DNA of 64,000 nucleotides from Crystallibacter sulfonylureivorans_A (GTDB lineage Bacteria > Actinomycetota > Actinomycetes > Actinomycetales > Micrococcaceae). The DNA lies in assembly GCF_047607445.1 (NCBI RefSeq), contig NZ_JBLKRT010000002.1:137005-201004 (forward strand), written 5' to 3'. Position 1 is the first letter of the stretch, and each line of letters starts with the position of its first letter. Position numbers and translations under genes: made by a program. The notes beneath the pieces were generated by a model that did not search any database, was not told the DNA's origin, and was given only the letters and a program-made list of their open reading frames with translations. Shown here in pieces: positions 33,415-42,107 of the stretch.

Positions 33415-34254
33415 ATGGCAGACACCGGCAGGGAAGCCAAGCGGGCGGCCGGCAAGGCCGTGGACAAGACCGAGAAGGCCGCCGATTCGAAGACCTTCGA
33501 GTGGGTGGCGCGCACCGGGTATGCGGCCAGCGGGCTGCTGCACCTGCTGATCGGCGTCATCGCCCTGCGGCTGGCCTTCGGCGGAGGCGGTGAAGCGGAT
33601 CAGTCTGGAGCAGCCTCCAGCCTGGCGCAGAACCCGGGCGGACTGTTCCTGCTCTGGGCGGGCATGCTGGGTGCTGGGGCGCTGGCGCTGTGGCAGGTCA
33701 GCGACGCCGTGTTCGGCGGCCGCAACCTGGAGCCAAAGAAAAAGTGGGGTTTCCGGGCGAAGGCGGTGGGCCTGGCCATCGTGTACGGAGCCATCGCGGT
33801 GACCTTCGGCAGCTTCGCCCTGGGCTCCGGCAGTAATAGCAGCGAGAAATCGCAGGATGCCAGCACCAAGCTGATGCAGTGGCCGGGCGGTGCCGTGGTG
33901 CTGTTCCTGATCGGCGCGGTGATCATCGGGGCTGGTATCTACTACGTGGTCAAAGGCCTGTTCCGGAACTTCTTCAAAGACCTCAAGCCGCTCCCCCGCG
34001 GTGCAGTCCACACGACCGTGACCTGGGTGGGCATCGTCGGTTTCGTCGGCAAGGGTCTGGCCTTGGTTGTGCTCGGATTGCTGCTGGCGGTCGCCGCCCT
34101 GCAGAACGATCCGCAGGACGTGAAGGGCCTGGACGGCGCACTCAAGGCGCTACGCGAGCAGCCGTTGGGGCCGGCGGCGCTGGCCTTCGTGGCCGTCGGC
34201 CTGATCTGTTACGGGCTCTATCTGGGTGCCCGGGCGCGCTACGCCAAGATGTAG
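33415..34254 (+). CDS. DUF1206 membrane protein
   Basis: Integral membrane protein of 279 residues with three repeats of a two-helix unit, each starting near 'ARTGYAASGLLHLLIGVIAL', 'GFRAKAVGLAIVYGAIAV' and 'WVGIVGFVGKGLALVVLGL'. The strong 'AGGAGGAG' site supports ATG 33415. A charged N-terminal 27 residues precede the first helix. DUF1206 proteins are widespread in actinobacteria; function unknown, possibly envelope stress. Upstream 'GTTTCACGG' occurs twice (33309 and 33319). Confidence 0.88.
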   Translation: MADTGREAKRAAGKAVDKTEKAADSKTFEWVARTGYAASGLLHLLIGVIALRLAFGGGGEADQSGAASSLAQNPGGLFLLWAGMLGAGALALWQVSDAVFGGRNLEPKKKWGFRAKAVGLAIVYGAIAVTFGSFALGSGSNSSEKSQDASTKLMQWPGGAVVLFLIGAVIIGAGIYYVVKGLFRNFFKDLKPLPRGAVHTTVTWVGIVGFVGKGLALVVLGLLLAVAALQNDPQDVKGLDGALKALREQPLGPAALAFVAVGLICYGLYLGARARYAKM

Positions 34255-34354
34255 CGCGCCCGGCGCGGTCCTGCGGCGGCGAGCTCGGGGCTCGCCCGGC
34301 CGTCGGGCCGACAGTAGGGCCGCCCCGCGCGCCCGCGCGACCCCAGGCCGCCGC

Positions 34355-35278
34355 TTACTCCGCCGACACCGGGGTCAGCACGTCCTTGACCAGTGGGTCC
34401 TCGGTGGTGTTGAGATATTCCTCTAGCCGCGGATCGGAGAAGATCTCGATCAGCTTCTTGCTCTCGGCGCTGTCCTTGAACTCGGTTCCGATCACCAGGC
34501 GAGAGGCGAACGTCTTGGGTGCCGCCGGGAACAGGATGCCCTTGTCGCGGCCGATCTTGCCGGCGTCGAACTGGGAGACGTACCCGATGGCCACGTCGAC
34601 CGAATCGAGCATGCGCGGCATCGCCAGCAGGTCGGCTTCCTTCAGCGTGAAGCCCCGCGGGTTGCCGGCAACGTCACGGATCTTCGCGGTGCGCGGCTCG
34701 ACCGCGGGATCCAGTTCCAGCAGCCCCTCGCGCTGCAGCAGCCACAGCGCCTGTCCCTGGTTGGCCGCATCGTTCGGCAGCAGCAGGACGGCGCCCCGCG
34801 GCAGGCTCTCCACCGACTCGTAGCGGGTGGAATACAGCCCGAAGCCCCACTGGAACAGCTCCACGGTGGGCGTCAGCTCCACGCCGCTGGCTTCGGCCGA
34901 CTGCTGCATGTACCACTGGTGCTCGAAGATGGTGCCGTGGAACTGGCCCTCGGCCACGGCGCGGTTGGCTTGGACCGGATCCTGCAGGCCCACTGCCTCG
35001 ATCTCCACGCCGTAGTCCGGTGCGATCTCCTCGGCGACGAACTCGAGGATCTTCTCCTCGCCGGCCATCGCCGGTTCAAAGTGGACCTTCAACGGGGAGG
35101 TGACCTCGCCGCCGTCGGCAGCAGCGGTGGCCGGCCGGGACTGCTGCTGCACCAGCAACAATCCCAGGACCAGGGCGACGACGGCGGCGATCGCCGCGAT
35201 ACTCCACGGCAGCGAGGTGGACTGCTTGCGCAGGGTGAAACCGTGGTCGTGACCAGACCCGGTGGACGGTGTGCTCAT
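34355..35278 (-). CDS. metQ: Methionine ABC transporter substrate-binding protein (NlpA family)
   Basis: MetQ-type binding protein of 307 residues. One N-terminal helix ('SIAAIAAVVALVLGLLLVQQ') acts as membrane anchor; there is no lipobox cysteine, unlike most MetQ. The NlpA fold shows 'LKVHFEPAMAGEEKILEFVA', 'GTIFEHQWYMQQ', 'VLLLPNDAANQGQALWLLQ' and 'VIGTEFKDSAESKKLIEIF'. Where many MetQ have 'NFFQH', this has 'TIFEHQWYM', so the ligand may be methionine or a related sulfur compound. Last gene of metNIQ, 24 bases after metI, under the SAM riboswitch at 37189. Confidence 0.9.
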   Translation of the reverse strand: MSTPSTGSGHDHGFTLRKQSTSLPWSIAAIAAVVALVLGLLLVQQQSRPATAAADGGEVTSPLKVHFEPAMAGEEKILEFVAEEIAPDYGVEIEAVGLQDPVQANRAVAEGQFHGTIFEHQWYMQQSAEASGVELTPTVELFQWGFGLYSTRYESVESLPRGAVLLLPNDAANQGQALWLLQREGLLELDPAVEPRTAKIRDVAGNPRGFTLKEADLLAMPRMLDSVDVAIGYVSQFDAGKIGRDKGILFPAAPKTFASRLVIGTEFKDSAESKKLIEIFSDPRLEEYLNTTEDPLVKDVLTPVSAE

Positions 35279-35302
35279 GTGTGGTGCTCCTGGTTTCTTC
35301 AG

Positions 35303-35995
35303 CTAGGGGCGCAGCAGTGCGCGGGAAATGCGGTCGCCGGCGAACTGCACCAGCTGGACCGTGATGATGAGGACAACGATGGTTGCGGCCATCACGTGGG
35401 TGTCGAACCGCTGGTAGCCGTACGTGACGGCCAGGTAGCCGATGCCGCCGGCGCCGATGGTTCCCGCGATGGCCGAGTATTCGATCATCGAGATGGTGTT
35501 CAGCGTGATCGCCGATGTCAGGCCGGGCAGCGCCTCGCGCAGCTGGGTCTGCCGGATGATCTGCCCGGTAGAACTGCCGGTGACCAGGCCCACGGCCATG
35601 TTCTCGCGCGGCAGGTCGTTCAGCGCGTTCTGCACCAGCCGGGCGAAGAACGGGATGCCGGCCAGCGTCATCGGGACCACCGCAGCTGCGATACCGATGG
35701 TGGTTCCGGTGACCCACTTGGTCAGCGGGATGATCGCGGCCATCAGCACCAGGAACGGCAGCGAGCGGCCCATGTTGACCAGCCAGCTGACCACACCGTG
35801 CAGGCGCGGCCGTGGAAACAGTCCGCGGCTGTCCGTGTTGTACAGCAACACGCCGGTGGCTCCGCCAACCAGGATCACCAGTGCCATCACAATGCCGACC
35901 ATCGCCCAGGTTTCGCCGTAGGCGGGCAGCAGCAGCGCGGGCAGGTCGGCCCAGGGCGTATCCAGCCCGACGGCGGCGGTTTCGGTGGGCCTCAT
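35303..35995 (-). CDS. metI: Methionine ABC transporter permease
   Basis: Membrane protein of 230 residues with five helices. 'VSWLVNMGRSLPFLVLMAAI' and the coupling loop 'GQIIRQTQLREALPGLTSAI' are MetI signatures. It overlaps the metN stop by four bases (ATGA) and precedes metQ, so import of methionine is coupled at translation. N-terminal tail is longer than in E. coli MetI. Confidence 0.93.
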   Translation of the reverse strand: MRPTETAAVGLDTPWADLPALLLPAYGETWAMVGIVMALVILVGGATGVLLYNTDSRGLFPRPRLHGVVSWLVNMGRSLPFLVLMAAIIPLTKWVTGTTIGIAAAVVPMTLAGIPFFARLVQNALNDLPRENMAVGLVTGSSTGQIIRQTQLREALPGLTSAITLNTISMIEYSAIAGTIGAGGIGYLAVTYGYQRFDTHVMAATIVVLIITVQLVQFAGDRISRALLRP

Positions 35996-37071
35996 GCGCT
36001 TACCCCGATCTTCTCGTTGGCTTCAAATCCGGCACCATCCGACGGCGGTGCGGTGGGTGTCAGGGGGGAGGCGGTGGCCGCGGCGGAGACTGCCGCACCC
36101 GGATCCGCGACCAGGCCCAGCTGCTCCAGATAGCCGCGGACCTCCGCCTCCGGACGGCCGGCCACCCCGATTTCAGCACGGCCGAGCACCGTTTCACCGT
36201 GCGCTTCCACCGAACCGCCCAGCAGCGCCACGCGCACGCCGAGTCCCGTGGACAGGCGGGTCAGCCACTCCGGGTCCACCGGCCCGTGCCGGTAGGAGAC
36301 GGACAGTGCGTAGTCGAAGCCGGCCGGCAGCGGCAGGGCCCGCACGGGCAGCAGTTGGCGGCCCGCGCCAGACCCGGGATCCGCCACCAGTGCGCCGATC
36401 GGTCCGTACTCGGAAACCCGCCCGTTGGCCAGCACGGCCACCTGGTCGGCGACGTGGCGCACCACGTCCATCTCGTGCGTGATCAGGATGACGGACAGTC
36501 CCATCTCGGTGCGCACGTCATCCAGCAGGTCCAGGATCTGCTGCGTGGACTCCGGGTCCAGGCCGGAGGTTGATTCGTCGGAGAGCAGGATCCGCGGCCG
36601 CAGCGCCAGCGCCCGGGCGATGCCCACCCGCTGCTTCTGGCCGCCGGAGAGCTGGCCCGGGTAAGCGGAGGCCTTGTGCAGCAGGCCCACCCGGTCCAGC
36701 AGCTCGGCCACCCGGTCCTCCATCTCGCGGTGCACCACGCCGAGGTTGCGCAGGGGAAGCGCCACGTTCTCGGCCACCGTCATCCGGCGCAGCAGCGCCG
36801 AATGCTGGAAGATGGTGCCGATCGCGCGGCGTTCGCTGCGCAGCGCCTGGCCGGACAGGGCGGAGAGGTTGCGGCCGTCCACCAGCACCTGGCCGGAGGT
36901 CGGTTTCTCCAGCAGGGAAATGCAGTGCGAGAGGGTGGTCTTGCCGGCCCCGGACGGGCCGACGACGGCGGTAATCGCCCCCTGTTCGATAGTCAGGTCG
37001 ATGCCCTTGAGCACCTCGACCGTCCCCTGGCCGGTGCTGTAGCTCTTGTGCAGATTGCGGATTTCAATCAT
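35992..37071 (-). CDS. metN: Methionine ABC transporter ATP-binding protein
   Basis: ATPase of 359 residues beginning 'MIEIRNLHKSYSTGQGTVEV'. Walker A 'GPSGAGKTTLSH', signature 'LSGGQKQRVGIARALAL', Walker B 'ILLSDESTSGLD' and 'LITHEMDVV' are intact. The C-terminal NIL domain (about residues 260-335), which binds methionine and shuts the transporter down, is present. A low-complexity Ala/Pro tail follows. First gene after a SAM-I riboswitch 118 bases upstream. Confidence 0.94.
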   Translation of the reverse strand: MIEIRNLHKSYSTGQGTVEVLKGIDLTIEQGAITAVVGPSGAGKTTLSHCISLLEKPTSGQVLVDGRNLSALSGQALRSERRAIGTIFQHSALLRRMTVAENVALPLRNLGVVHREMEDRVAELLDRVGLLHKASAYPGQLSGGQKQRVGIARALALRPRILLSDESTSGLDPESTQQILDLLDDVRTEMGLSVILITHEMDVVRHVADQVAVLANGRVSEYGPIGALVADPGSGAGRQLLPVRALPLPAGFDYALSVSYRHGPVDPEWLTRLSTGLGVRVALLGGSVEAHGETVLGRAEIGVAGRPEAEVRGYLEQLGLVADPGAAVSAAATASPLTPTAPPSDGAGFEANEKIGVSA

Positions 37072-37188
37072 CGCGTACCGCCCGCGGCGTACCGTGTCAT
37101 GTTGCTCCTGAAGTTCAGGGAGCCCCGGGCACAGGGCATCGCTGCCGCGCAGGCAGGGCGCAGCCGGGTCCGGTCCTGTCCGGGTTCT

Positions 37189-37275
37189 CCATCGGTCCTG
37201 GCGTTAGCACCGTGCGGCAGTTGGCCGGGGTTGCTGCGGCGTCATCGAGCCAGATCTCTCAGCCGCTCTGGATGG
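37189..37275 (-). promoter_or_regulatory. SAM-I (S-box) riboswitch upstream of metNIQ
   Basis: Read on the minus strand, P1 'CCATC' opens at 37275 and 'GATGG' closes at 37189. Conserved inside are 'AGAGCGGCTGAGAGA', 'GATGACGCCGCAGCAACC' and 'CGGTGCTAACGCCAGGACC', the S-box core. Binding of SAM should switch off the methionine transporter operon. Confidence 0.93.
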
Positions 37276-37355
37276 TTCTTCCGACGTCGGTGCGCCGCCC
37301 CGTCAGGAGCCGCGCACCGCCGTCGTTGTTTAATGCGTGTTGCTGTTGTCCCGGA

Positions 37356-38771
37356 TCAGTCGACCAGGGCGTTCTGCAGCCGGAAGCCGGCCGCGCGGTG
37401 GTTCTCCGGCAGCTTGTCGCCGCGGCCGAAGAGCTTGTTGCGCAGTGTGCCCGGCGCGTACTCGGTGGGGTAGGCGCCGAGCTTCTGCAGCTCCGGCACC
37501 ACGTATTCCACGACGTCCTCGAACGTGCCCGGGGTGATGGCGTAGGCCAGGTTGAAACCGTCCACGTCGGTTTCCTCGACCCAGTCCACCAGCTTGGCAG
37601 CGACCTCCTCGCCGGAGCCCACCGTGATCGGGCCGAAGCCGCCGACGCCGACCCATTCGGCCAGCTGGCGGATGGTCCAGGGCTTGCCGCTGTCGCCGGA
37701 GGCCTTCTGGAAGGTCTCTACCGAGGACTGGATGGCATTGGACTTCACGTTCTCGCCGATCACCTCGTCCGGGCCGTAGGTGGACAGGTCCACGCCCATC
37801 CAGCCCGAGATCAGGGCCAGCGCGCCGTTGACGTCCGCGTAGGACTTGTAGTCCTCGAACTTGGCCTGGGCGGTGGCGTTGTCCGGTCCGGTCACCACGG
37901 TCTGCATGGCGTAGATGCGCACGTCGTAACGGCCGCGGCCGGCGGCCTCGGCCGCGTCGCGGATTTTCTTCACCGCCGCGGCCAGCATTTCCTTGGTGGG
38001 GCAGGTGACGAACACCGCCTCGGCGTTCTCCGCGGCGAACTCGGTGCCGCGCTTGGAGGCGCCGGCCTGGAAGATCACCGGGGTGCGCTGCGGGCTTGGC
38101 TCGGTGATGGCGATTCCGGGCACCTTGAAGTACTTGCCCTCGTGCCGGATCTCGTGCACCTTGGCCGGGTCGGTGAATACGCCGGTCTCGACGTCCTTGA
38201 CCACGGCGTCGTCTTCCCACGAGCCCTCGAGCAGCTTGTAGATGACTTCGAGGTATTCATCGGCGTGGTTGTAGCGCTCGTCGTGCTCCAGCTGGTCTTC
38301 CTGGCCCATGTTGCGCGCTGCCGAGGGCAGATAGCCGGTCACCACGTTCCAGCCGACGCGGCCGTTGGTGAGGTGGTCCAGCGTGGCCAGCCGGCGGGCG
38401 AACGGGTAGGGGTGCTCGTAGGCGGTGCCGGCGGTGACGCCGAAGCCCAGGTTCTCGGTGACCGCGGCCATGGCCGAGACCAGCATGAACGGATCGTTCA
38501 CCGGGACCTGTGTGCCGGCCCGCAGCGTCGTCTCGTTGGATGAGCCGAACACATCGTAGGTACCGAGCACATCGGCAATGAACAGGCCGTCGAACAGGCC
38601 CTTCTCCAGCACCTTGGCCAGATGCGTCCAGTAGCCGATGGTGTTGTAGGTGGCGGACTTGTCCTGCGGGTGGCGCCAGAGGCCGGGCGACTGGTGGCCC
38701 ACGCAGTTCATGTCGAAAGCGTTGAAGCGGATGTGCCGCTGGGAATTGTTCTGTGAGTTGTTGGCTGTCAT
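37356..38771 (-). CDS. FMN-dependent monooxygenase, DmoA/DszA/NtaA family
   Basis: Luciferase-fold enzyme of 471 residues that would use FMNH2 from a separate reductase and O2 to oxidise an organosulfur compound. The N-terminal 'HIRFNAFDMNCVGHQSPGLW', then 'LEKGLFDGLFIADVLGTYDV', 'YPFARRLATLDHLTNGRVGW' and 'RTPVIFQAGASKRGTEFAA' are family signatures. From memory the text is closest to dimethyl-sulfide monooxygenase DmoA, then DszA; the actual substrate is not proven. It stands alone between two SAM-I riboswitches, one of which (38862-38947) controls it. Confidence 0.9.
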   Translation of the reverse strand: MTANNSQNNSQRHIRFNAFDMNCVGHQSPGLWRHPQDKSATYNTIGYWTHLAKVLEKGLFDGLFIADVLGTYDVFGSSNETTLRAGTQVPVNDPFMLVSAMAAVTENLGFGVTAGTAYEHPYPFARRLATLDHLTNGRVGWNVVTGYLPSAARNMGQEDQLEHDERYNHADEYLEVIYKLLEGSWEDDAVVKDVETGVFTDPAKVHEIRHEGKYFKVPGIAITEPSPQRTPVIFQAGASKRGTEFAAENAEAVFVTCPTKEMLAAAVKKIRDAAEAAGRGRYDVRIYAMQTVVTGPDNATAQAKFEDYKSYADVNGALALISGWMGVDLSTYGPDEVIGENVKSNAIQSSVETFQKASGDSGKPWTIRQLAEWVGVGGFGPITVGSGEEVAAKLVDWVEETDVDGFNLAYAITPGTFEDVVEYVVPELQKLGAYPTEYAPGTLRNKLFGRGDKLPENHRAAGFRLQNALVD

Positions 38772-38861
38772 GTCAGGCTCCTTTACTGATGAGAAGAGCC
38801 CGCGCCGGTCCCCCGGCGGGCATGCAGTGGCCCTGAGGAACCAACGAGAGATCGAGCTTCT

Positions 38862-38947
38862 CCATCGGTCCTGGCGGTAGCACCTTCCTCAAATCGAGGG
38901 GGTTGCTGCGGCGTCAACAAGCCAGGTCTCTCGGCCGCTCTGGATGG
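38862..38947 (-). promoter_or_regulatory. SAM-I riboswitch upstream of the DmoA/DszA-type gene
   Basis: On the minus strand 'CCATC' (from 38947) and 'GATGG' (to 38862) form P1. Between them are 'AGAGCGGCCGAGAGACC', 'TTGACGCCGCAGCAACC' and 'AGGTGCTACCGCCAGGACC'. It ends about 90 bases before the start of the monooxygenase gene. Confidence 0.93.
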
Positions 38948-39071
38948 GTACCCCTCCATTGGACACCCACATGTGCCGCGGAGGGAAATGGCGGGCGTCA
39001 CGCGGGGTAAAAATGTTGCGCGTCACCCGAGGCAAGAATTACGACGCCGGGGCGGCGCCGACTGACGACGT

Positions 39072-39242
39072 CGGCGCGGCGCCTGCTGTGGCCTGCGGCC
39101 GCCTCGCGGCCACCACTGCTCCGGCGCCGAAACTGGCCAGGATCAGCACGACGACGGCGCGGCGCCGGCTGTGGCCTGCGGCCGCCTCGCGGCCACCACT
39201 GCTCCGGCGCCGAAACTGGCCAGGATCAGCACGACGACGGCG
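39072..39242 (-). repeat. Tandem duplication of 83 bp at the 3' end of the permease gene
   Basis: Bases 39072-39159 and 39155-39242 are identical except at one position, a direct tandem duplication of period 83. As 83 is not a multiple of three, the second copy reads in another frame. The permease now stops at 39143, while the downstream copy still encodes the same 'LILASFGAGAVVAARRPQ' text in a different frame, ending at 39039. Confidence 0.9.
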
Positions 39243-40627
39243 ATGGCCAGCGGCACGCTGTTGCCGACCAAAGTCGGCAGGTTCTGCAAAATCAGGCCCA
39301 GGATTCCCAGCAGACCGAGGAGTCCAAGCGCCGGGGCGACGGAACGCTTCCAGCTGCCCGCCGGCGCTCCCTGCCGGCGGAAGAACACCAGCACGGCGAC
39401 GCTGGTGAGCGTCATCAACACCACCACGCCCAGCGAGGAGAATCCGGCGAACCAGGTGTAGAACTGCACGATCGGGTCCCATCCGGCAACCACGGCGACC
39501 AGCAGGAACAACACCACCACGGCCGTGGCCGCCGCTGAGGCCCGGTGCGGAGAGCGGTGCCGGACGTGGGTGCCGGCGAGTGTGGCGGGGAAGATGCCCT
39601 GCCCCGACAGCTGGAAGAAATAGCGCGAACTGATGTTGTGGAAGGACAGAATGCAGGCGAACAGGCTGGTGGCGAGCAGGACCTGGACAATGTGGCTGCC
39701 GGCCGTTCCCAGGTAAAGCGCGGTGGTCTCGGAGAGCAGGGTACCGGGCGCGTCGGTGGCCTTCTGCACAATCCCGGTGTCGCCCCAGACGCTGATCAGC
39801 AGCCAGCTGGAGAGGGCGTAGAAACCGCCCACCACCAACAGGGCCAGGTAGGTGGCACGCGGGATGGTCTTGTCCGGGTCGCGGGCTTCGTCCCGGAACA
39901 CGGCGGTGGCTTCGAAGCCGATGAAGCTCAGAATGGCGAACAGCAGCGCGATCCCGGGCGCTCCGGACAGCACGGTGGACGGGGTGAGGAACCCGGTAGA
40001 GAGGCCCTCGGCCCCGCCGCCGCCAAAGACGATGGCTGCGTCCAGGACCAGCACAATCAGCACTTCGGCCACCAGCAACACGGCCAGCACCTTGCCGGAC
40101 AACTCGATGTTGCGGTGGCCCAGCCAGGCCACGGCCACCAGCGCCGCTGCTGCCCATACCCACCAGGGCAGGCCGGGGCCGCCGTACGCGCGGACCACTT
40201 CATCGACCGCGGGGGCAAAGAGCCCGTAGACGCCGGCTTCCAGCGCCAGGTAGGAGAGCAAAGCCACGAAGGCCGCACCCAGTCCGGCCCGCCGGCCCAG
40301 GCCCTTCTCCACATAGCTGAAGAACGCGCCGGCCGACGGCACATGCGGCGTCATGGCGGTGAAGCCGACGGCAAACAACAGCAGGATGGCGGTAGCCAGC
40401 AGGTAGATGAAGGGCAGGCCTGCACCGTTGCCGCTGGCGATGGCCAGCGGGACCGTACCGCCGATGACGCCCAGCGGCGACGCCGCGGCCACCACGATCA
40501 GCACGATGCTGGCGACGCCCAGCCGGCCGGACAGCCGCGGCGTTGCTCCGGCTTCAGTTCCGGTCTTCGAGGCGGCTGTTGCGGCGGCTGGCGGAGCCGC
40601 AAAGGTTTTGGGGTTGGAAACTGACAT
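39143..40627 (-). CDS. APC-superfamily amino-acid-type permease
   Basis: Membrane protein of 494 residues with about 12 helices. 'RLGVASIVLIVVAAASPLGV' and 'AGAFFSYVEKGLGRRAGLGA' match APC family helix 1 and the helix 2-3 loop, and 'ILSFIGFEATAVFRDEARDP' the helix 6 motif. It lies 14 bases after the flavoprotein gene at 40642, in an operon led by a SAM-IV riboswitch, so it probably imports an organosulfur compound. Its C-terminus has been altered by an 83-bp tandem duplication; the last helix is retained. Confidence 0.87.
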   Translation of the reverse strand: MSVSNPKTFAAPPAAATAASKTGTEAGATPRLSGRLGVASIVLIVVAAASPLGVIGGTVPLAIASGNGAGLPFIYLLATAILLLFAVGFTAMTPHVPSAGAFFSYVEKGLGRRAGLGAAFVALLSYLALEAGVYGLFAPAVDEVVRAYGGPGLPWWVWAAAALVAVAWLGHRNIELSGKVLAVLLVAEVLIVLVLDAAIVFGGGGAEGLSTGFLTPSTVLSGAPGIALLFAILSFIGFEATAVFRDEARDPDKTIPRATYLALLVVGGFYALSSWLLISVWGDTGIVQKATDAPGTLLSETTALYLGTAGSHIVQVLLATSLFACILSFHNISSRYFFQLSGQGIFPATLAGTHVRHRSPHRASAAATAVVVLFLLVAVVAGWDPIVQFYTWFAGFSSLGVVVLMTLTSVAVLVFFRRQGAPAGSWKRSVAPALGLLGLLGILGLILQNLPTLVGNSVPLAIAVVVLILASFGAGAVVAARRPQATAGAAPSSC

Positions 40628-40641
40628 GGCTTGCCTTCTTT

Positions 40642-41940
40642 TTAGACGGCCGCGGAACGGGCGGCGGGGCTGTGTGACTGGCGGGCGGCGTCGGCATTGG
40701 CCTCGCCGATGGTCCAGATGAACGGAGGTTCGGTGGCGTTGACTTCCCAGTCGCCCACGATCCGGGACTTGTAGATGAACGGGTTGTGCGTGGCGACTGT
40801 GCGGGCATTGCGCCAGTGCCGATCCAGTGCCTTGCCGGTACTGGTAGAGGAAGCGCCGAGCGTGTTGAACAGCTCGCCGGCCGCCTCCGGCACAAGCGTG
40901 CTGAGCACAATCTGCGCCTGGCCGGATTCCAGTTCGACGGCGATGTTGGCCGCCTTCTCCGCGTCGGCGGTCTGGAGCCGGGAGGCGAAGACCCGGTCCA
41001 GGGCGCGGGCCACGCTCAGGGTGGTTGCCCTGGCGGCGTAGGCCTTGGCGCTGATCTCGCCGACCACTTGCAGGATCTGTGCGTCGTGCCGGACCAGTGG
41101 CGCGTTGCCGTGGCCGAACACCCGCTTGCGTTCCCGCACGTTCGCGGCGGCGTCGGTGGTGGCCGCCTGCGCGATCCCGGCCAGCGCCACCAGCAGGATG
41201 TGCTGGTACAGCGCCGTCTGGTAGGGGAAGCGGTCGGCGAACGCGGACACGTTGGCCGCGTCCACTGCGGCGTCGGTAAACACTGTGGTGCCGCTGCCGG
41301 TCAGCCGCTGGCCGAAGCCGTCCCAGTCGTCGTAGGTTTCCACGCCGGGTGTCTTGGTGGAGATGATCACCGAGACGTCCGAGCCTTCGGGCCGCTTGGC
41401 GGTGACGTCGATCCAGTCGGCGAAGATGGTGCCCGTGGTGTAGAACTTGCGCCCGTTCAGCACCAGCTTGCCGGCGGATTCGGACAGCACCGTGGCGGTT
41501 CCGCCGGCGCCCGGTTCGGTCCAGGCGTTGCCGGCCAACTGGCCGGAGGCAAAGCGCTGCAGCCAGGTGCTGCGGTCCCCGCTGCGGGCGTGGTGGTACA
41601 GGTTCTCCTCCACCAGCGCGATGTGCGAGCGCAGCGCCTGCGGAATGTTGCTGTCCGCCGCGGCCAGCTCAATCAACAGATCGGTGAACTCTTCCCAGTC
41701 CAGCCCGTCGCCGCCGAGCTGGGCCGGGATCCGGGCGGCGCCAAAGCCGGCGTCCCTAAGCCAGCCGATCTGCTCAAACGGCAGCTCGCGGGCCAGTTCC
41801 CGGTCCAGCGCCCCTGCCGCGATGCGCTGGAAGATCGGGCGGTACTTGGCGGCCGCCGCTTCGAAGGCGGCAGTTGCACGGCCGGAAGGTTGGGCGGCAG
41901 GGTGGGCGGATGTGGTGGCGCGGTCAAGGGTTTCAGTCAT
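40642..41940 (-). CDS. Acyl-CoA-dehydrogenase-fold monooxygenase, SfnB/DszC-like (copy 1)
   Basis: Flavoprotein of 432 residues with the acyl-CoA dehydrogenase fold: N-terminal helices, 'NAWTEPGAGGTATVLSES', 'KLVLNGRKFYTTGTIFADWI', then the C-terminal helical domain ending 'DRHWRNARTVATHNPFIYK', a mark of the SfnB/DszC group that hydroxylates sulfur compounds with FMNH2 rather than oxidising acyl-CoA. The usual catalytic glutamate of dehydrogenases is not evident. Starts at ATG 41940 with AGGAG upstream. In an operon between a second such gene and a permease, under SAM-IV control. Confidence 0.87.
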   Translation of the reverse strand: MTETLDRATTSAHPAAQPSGRATAAFEAAAAKYRPIFQRIAAGALDRELARELPFEQIGWLRDAGFGAARIPAQLGGDGLDWEEFTDLLIELAAADSNIPQALRSHIALVEENLYHHARSGDRSTWLQRFASGQLAGNAWTEPGAGGTATVLSESAGKLVLNGRKFYTTGTIFADWIDVTAKRPEGSDVSVIISTKTPGVETYDDWDGFGQRLTGSGTTVFTDAAVDAANVSAFADRFPYQTALYQHILLVALAGIAQAATTDAAANVRERKRVFGHGNAPLVRHDAQILQVVGEISAKAYAARATTLSVARALDRVFASRLQTADAEKAANIAVELESGQAQIVLSTLVPEAAGELFNTLGASSTSTGKALDRHWRNARTVATHNPFIYKSRIVGDWEVNATEPPFIWTIGEANADAARQSHSPAARSAAV

Positions 41941-42107
41941 GATGGTGCTCCTGGAGTCTCAGCCGAGCAGGGCCAAGGTCGGGATGGGTGGGGCTGTTGC
42001 GCGGCTAAGGTGCTGCGCGGGCGGGGTCTGCACAGAAGAAGGCTGTGCGGCGGGCGCGGCGGGGCGCGGCGAGGCACCGCGGCCGGGCACCAAAGCCCGG
42101 GCGCAGA

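Noticed and set aside
39039..40163. A second gene overlapping the permease 3' half in another frame
   Set aside because: Only its last 40 codons resemble protein, and these are the frame-shifted duplicate of the permease tail; the rest is shadow.
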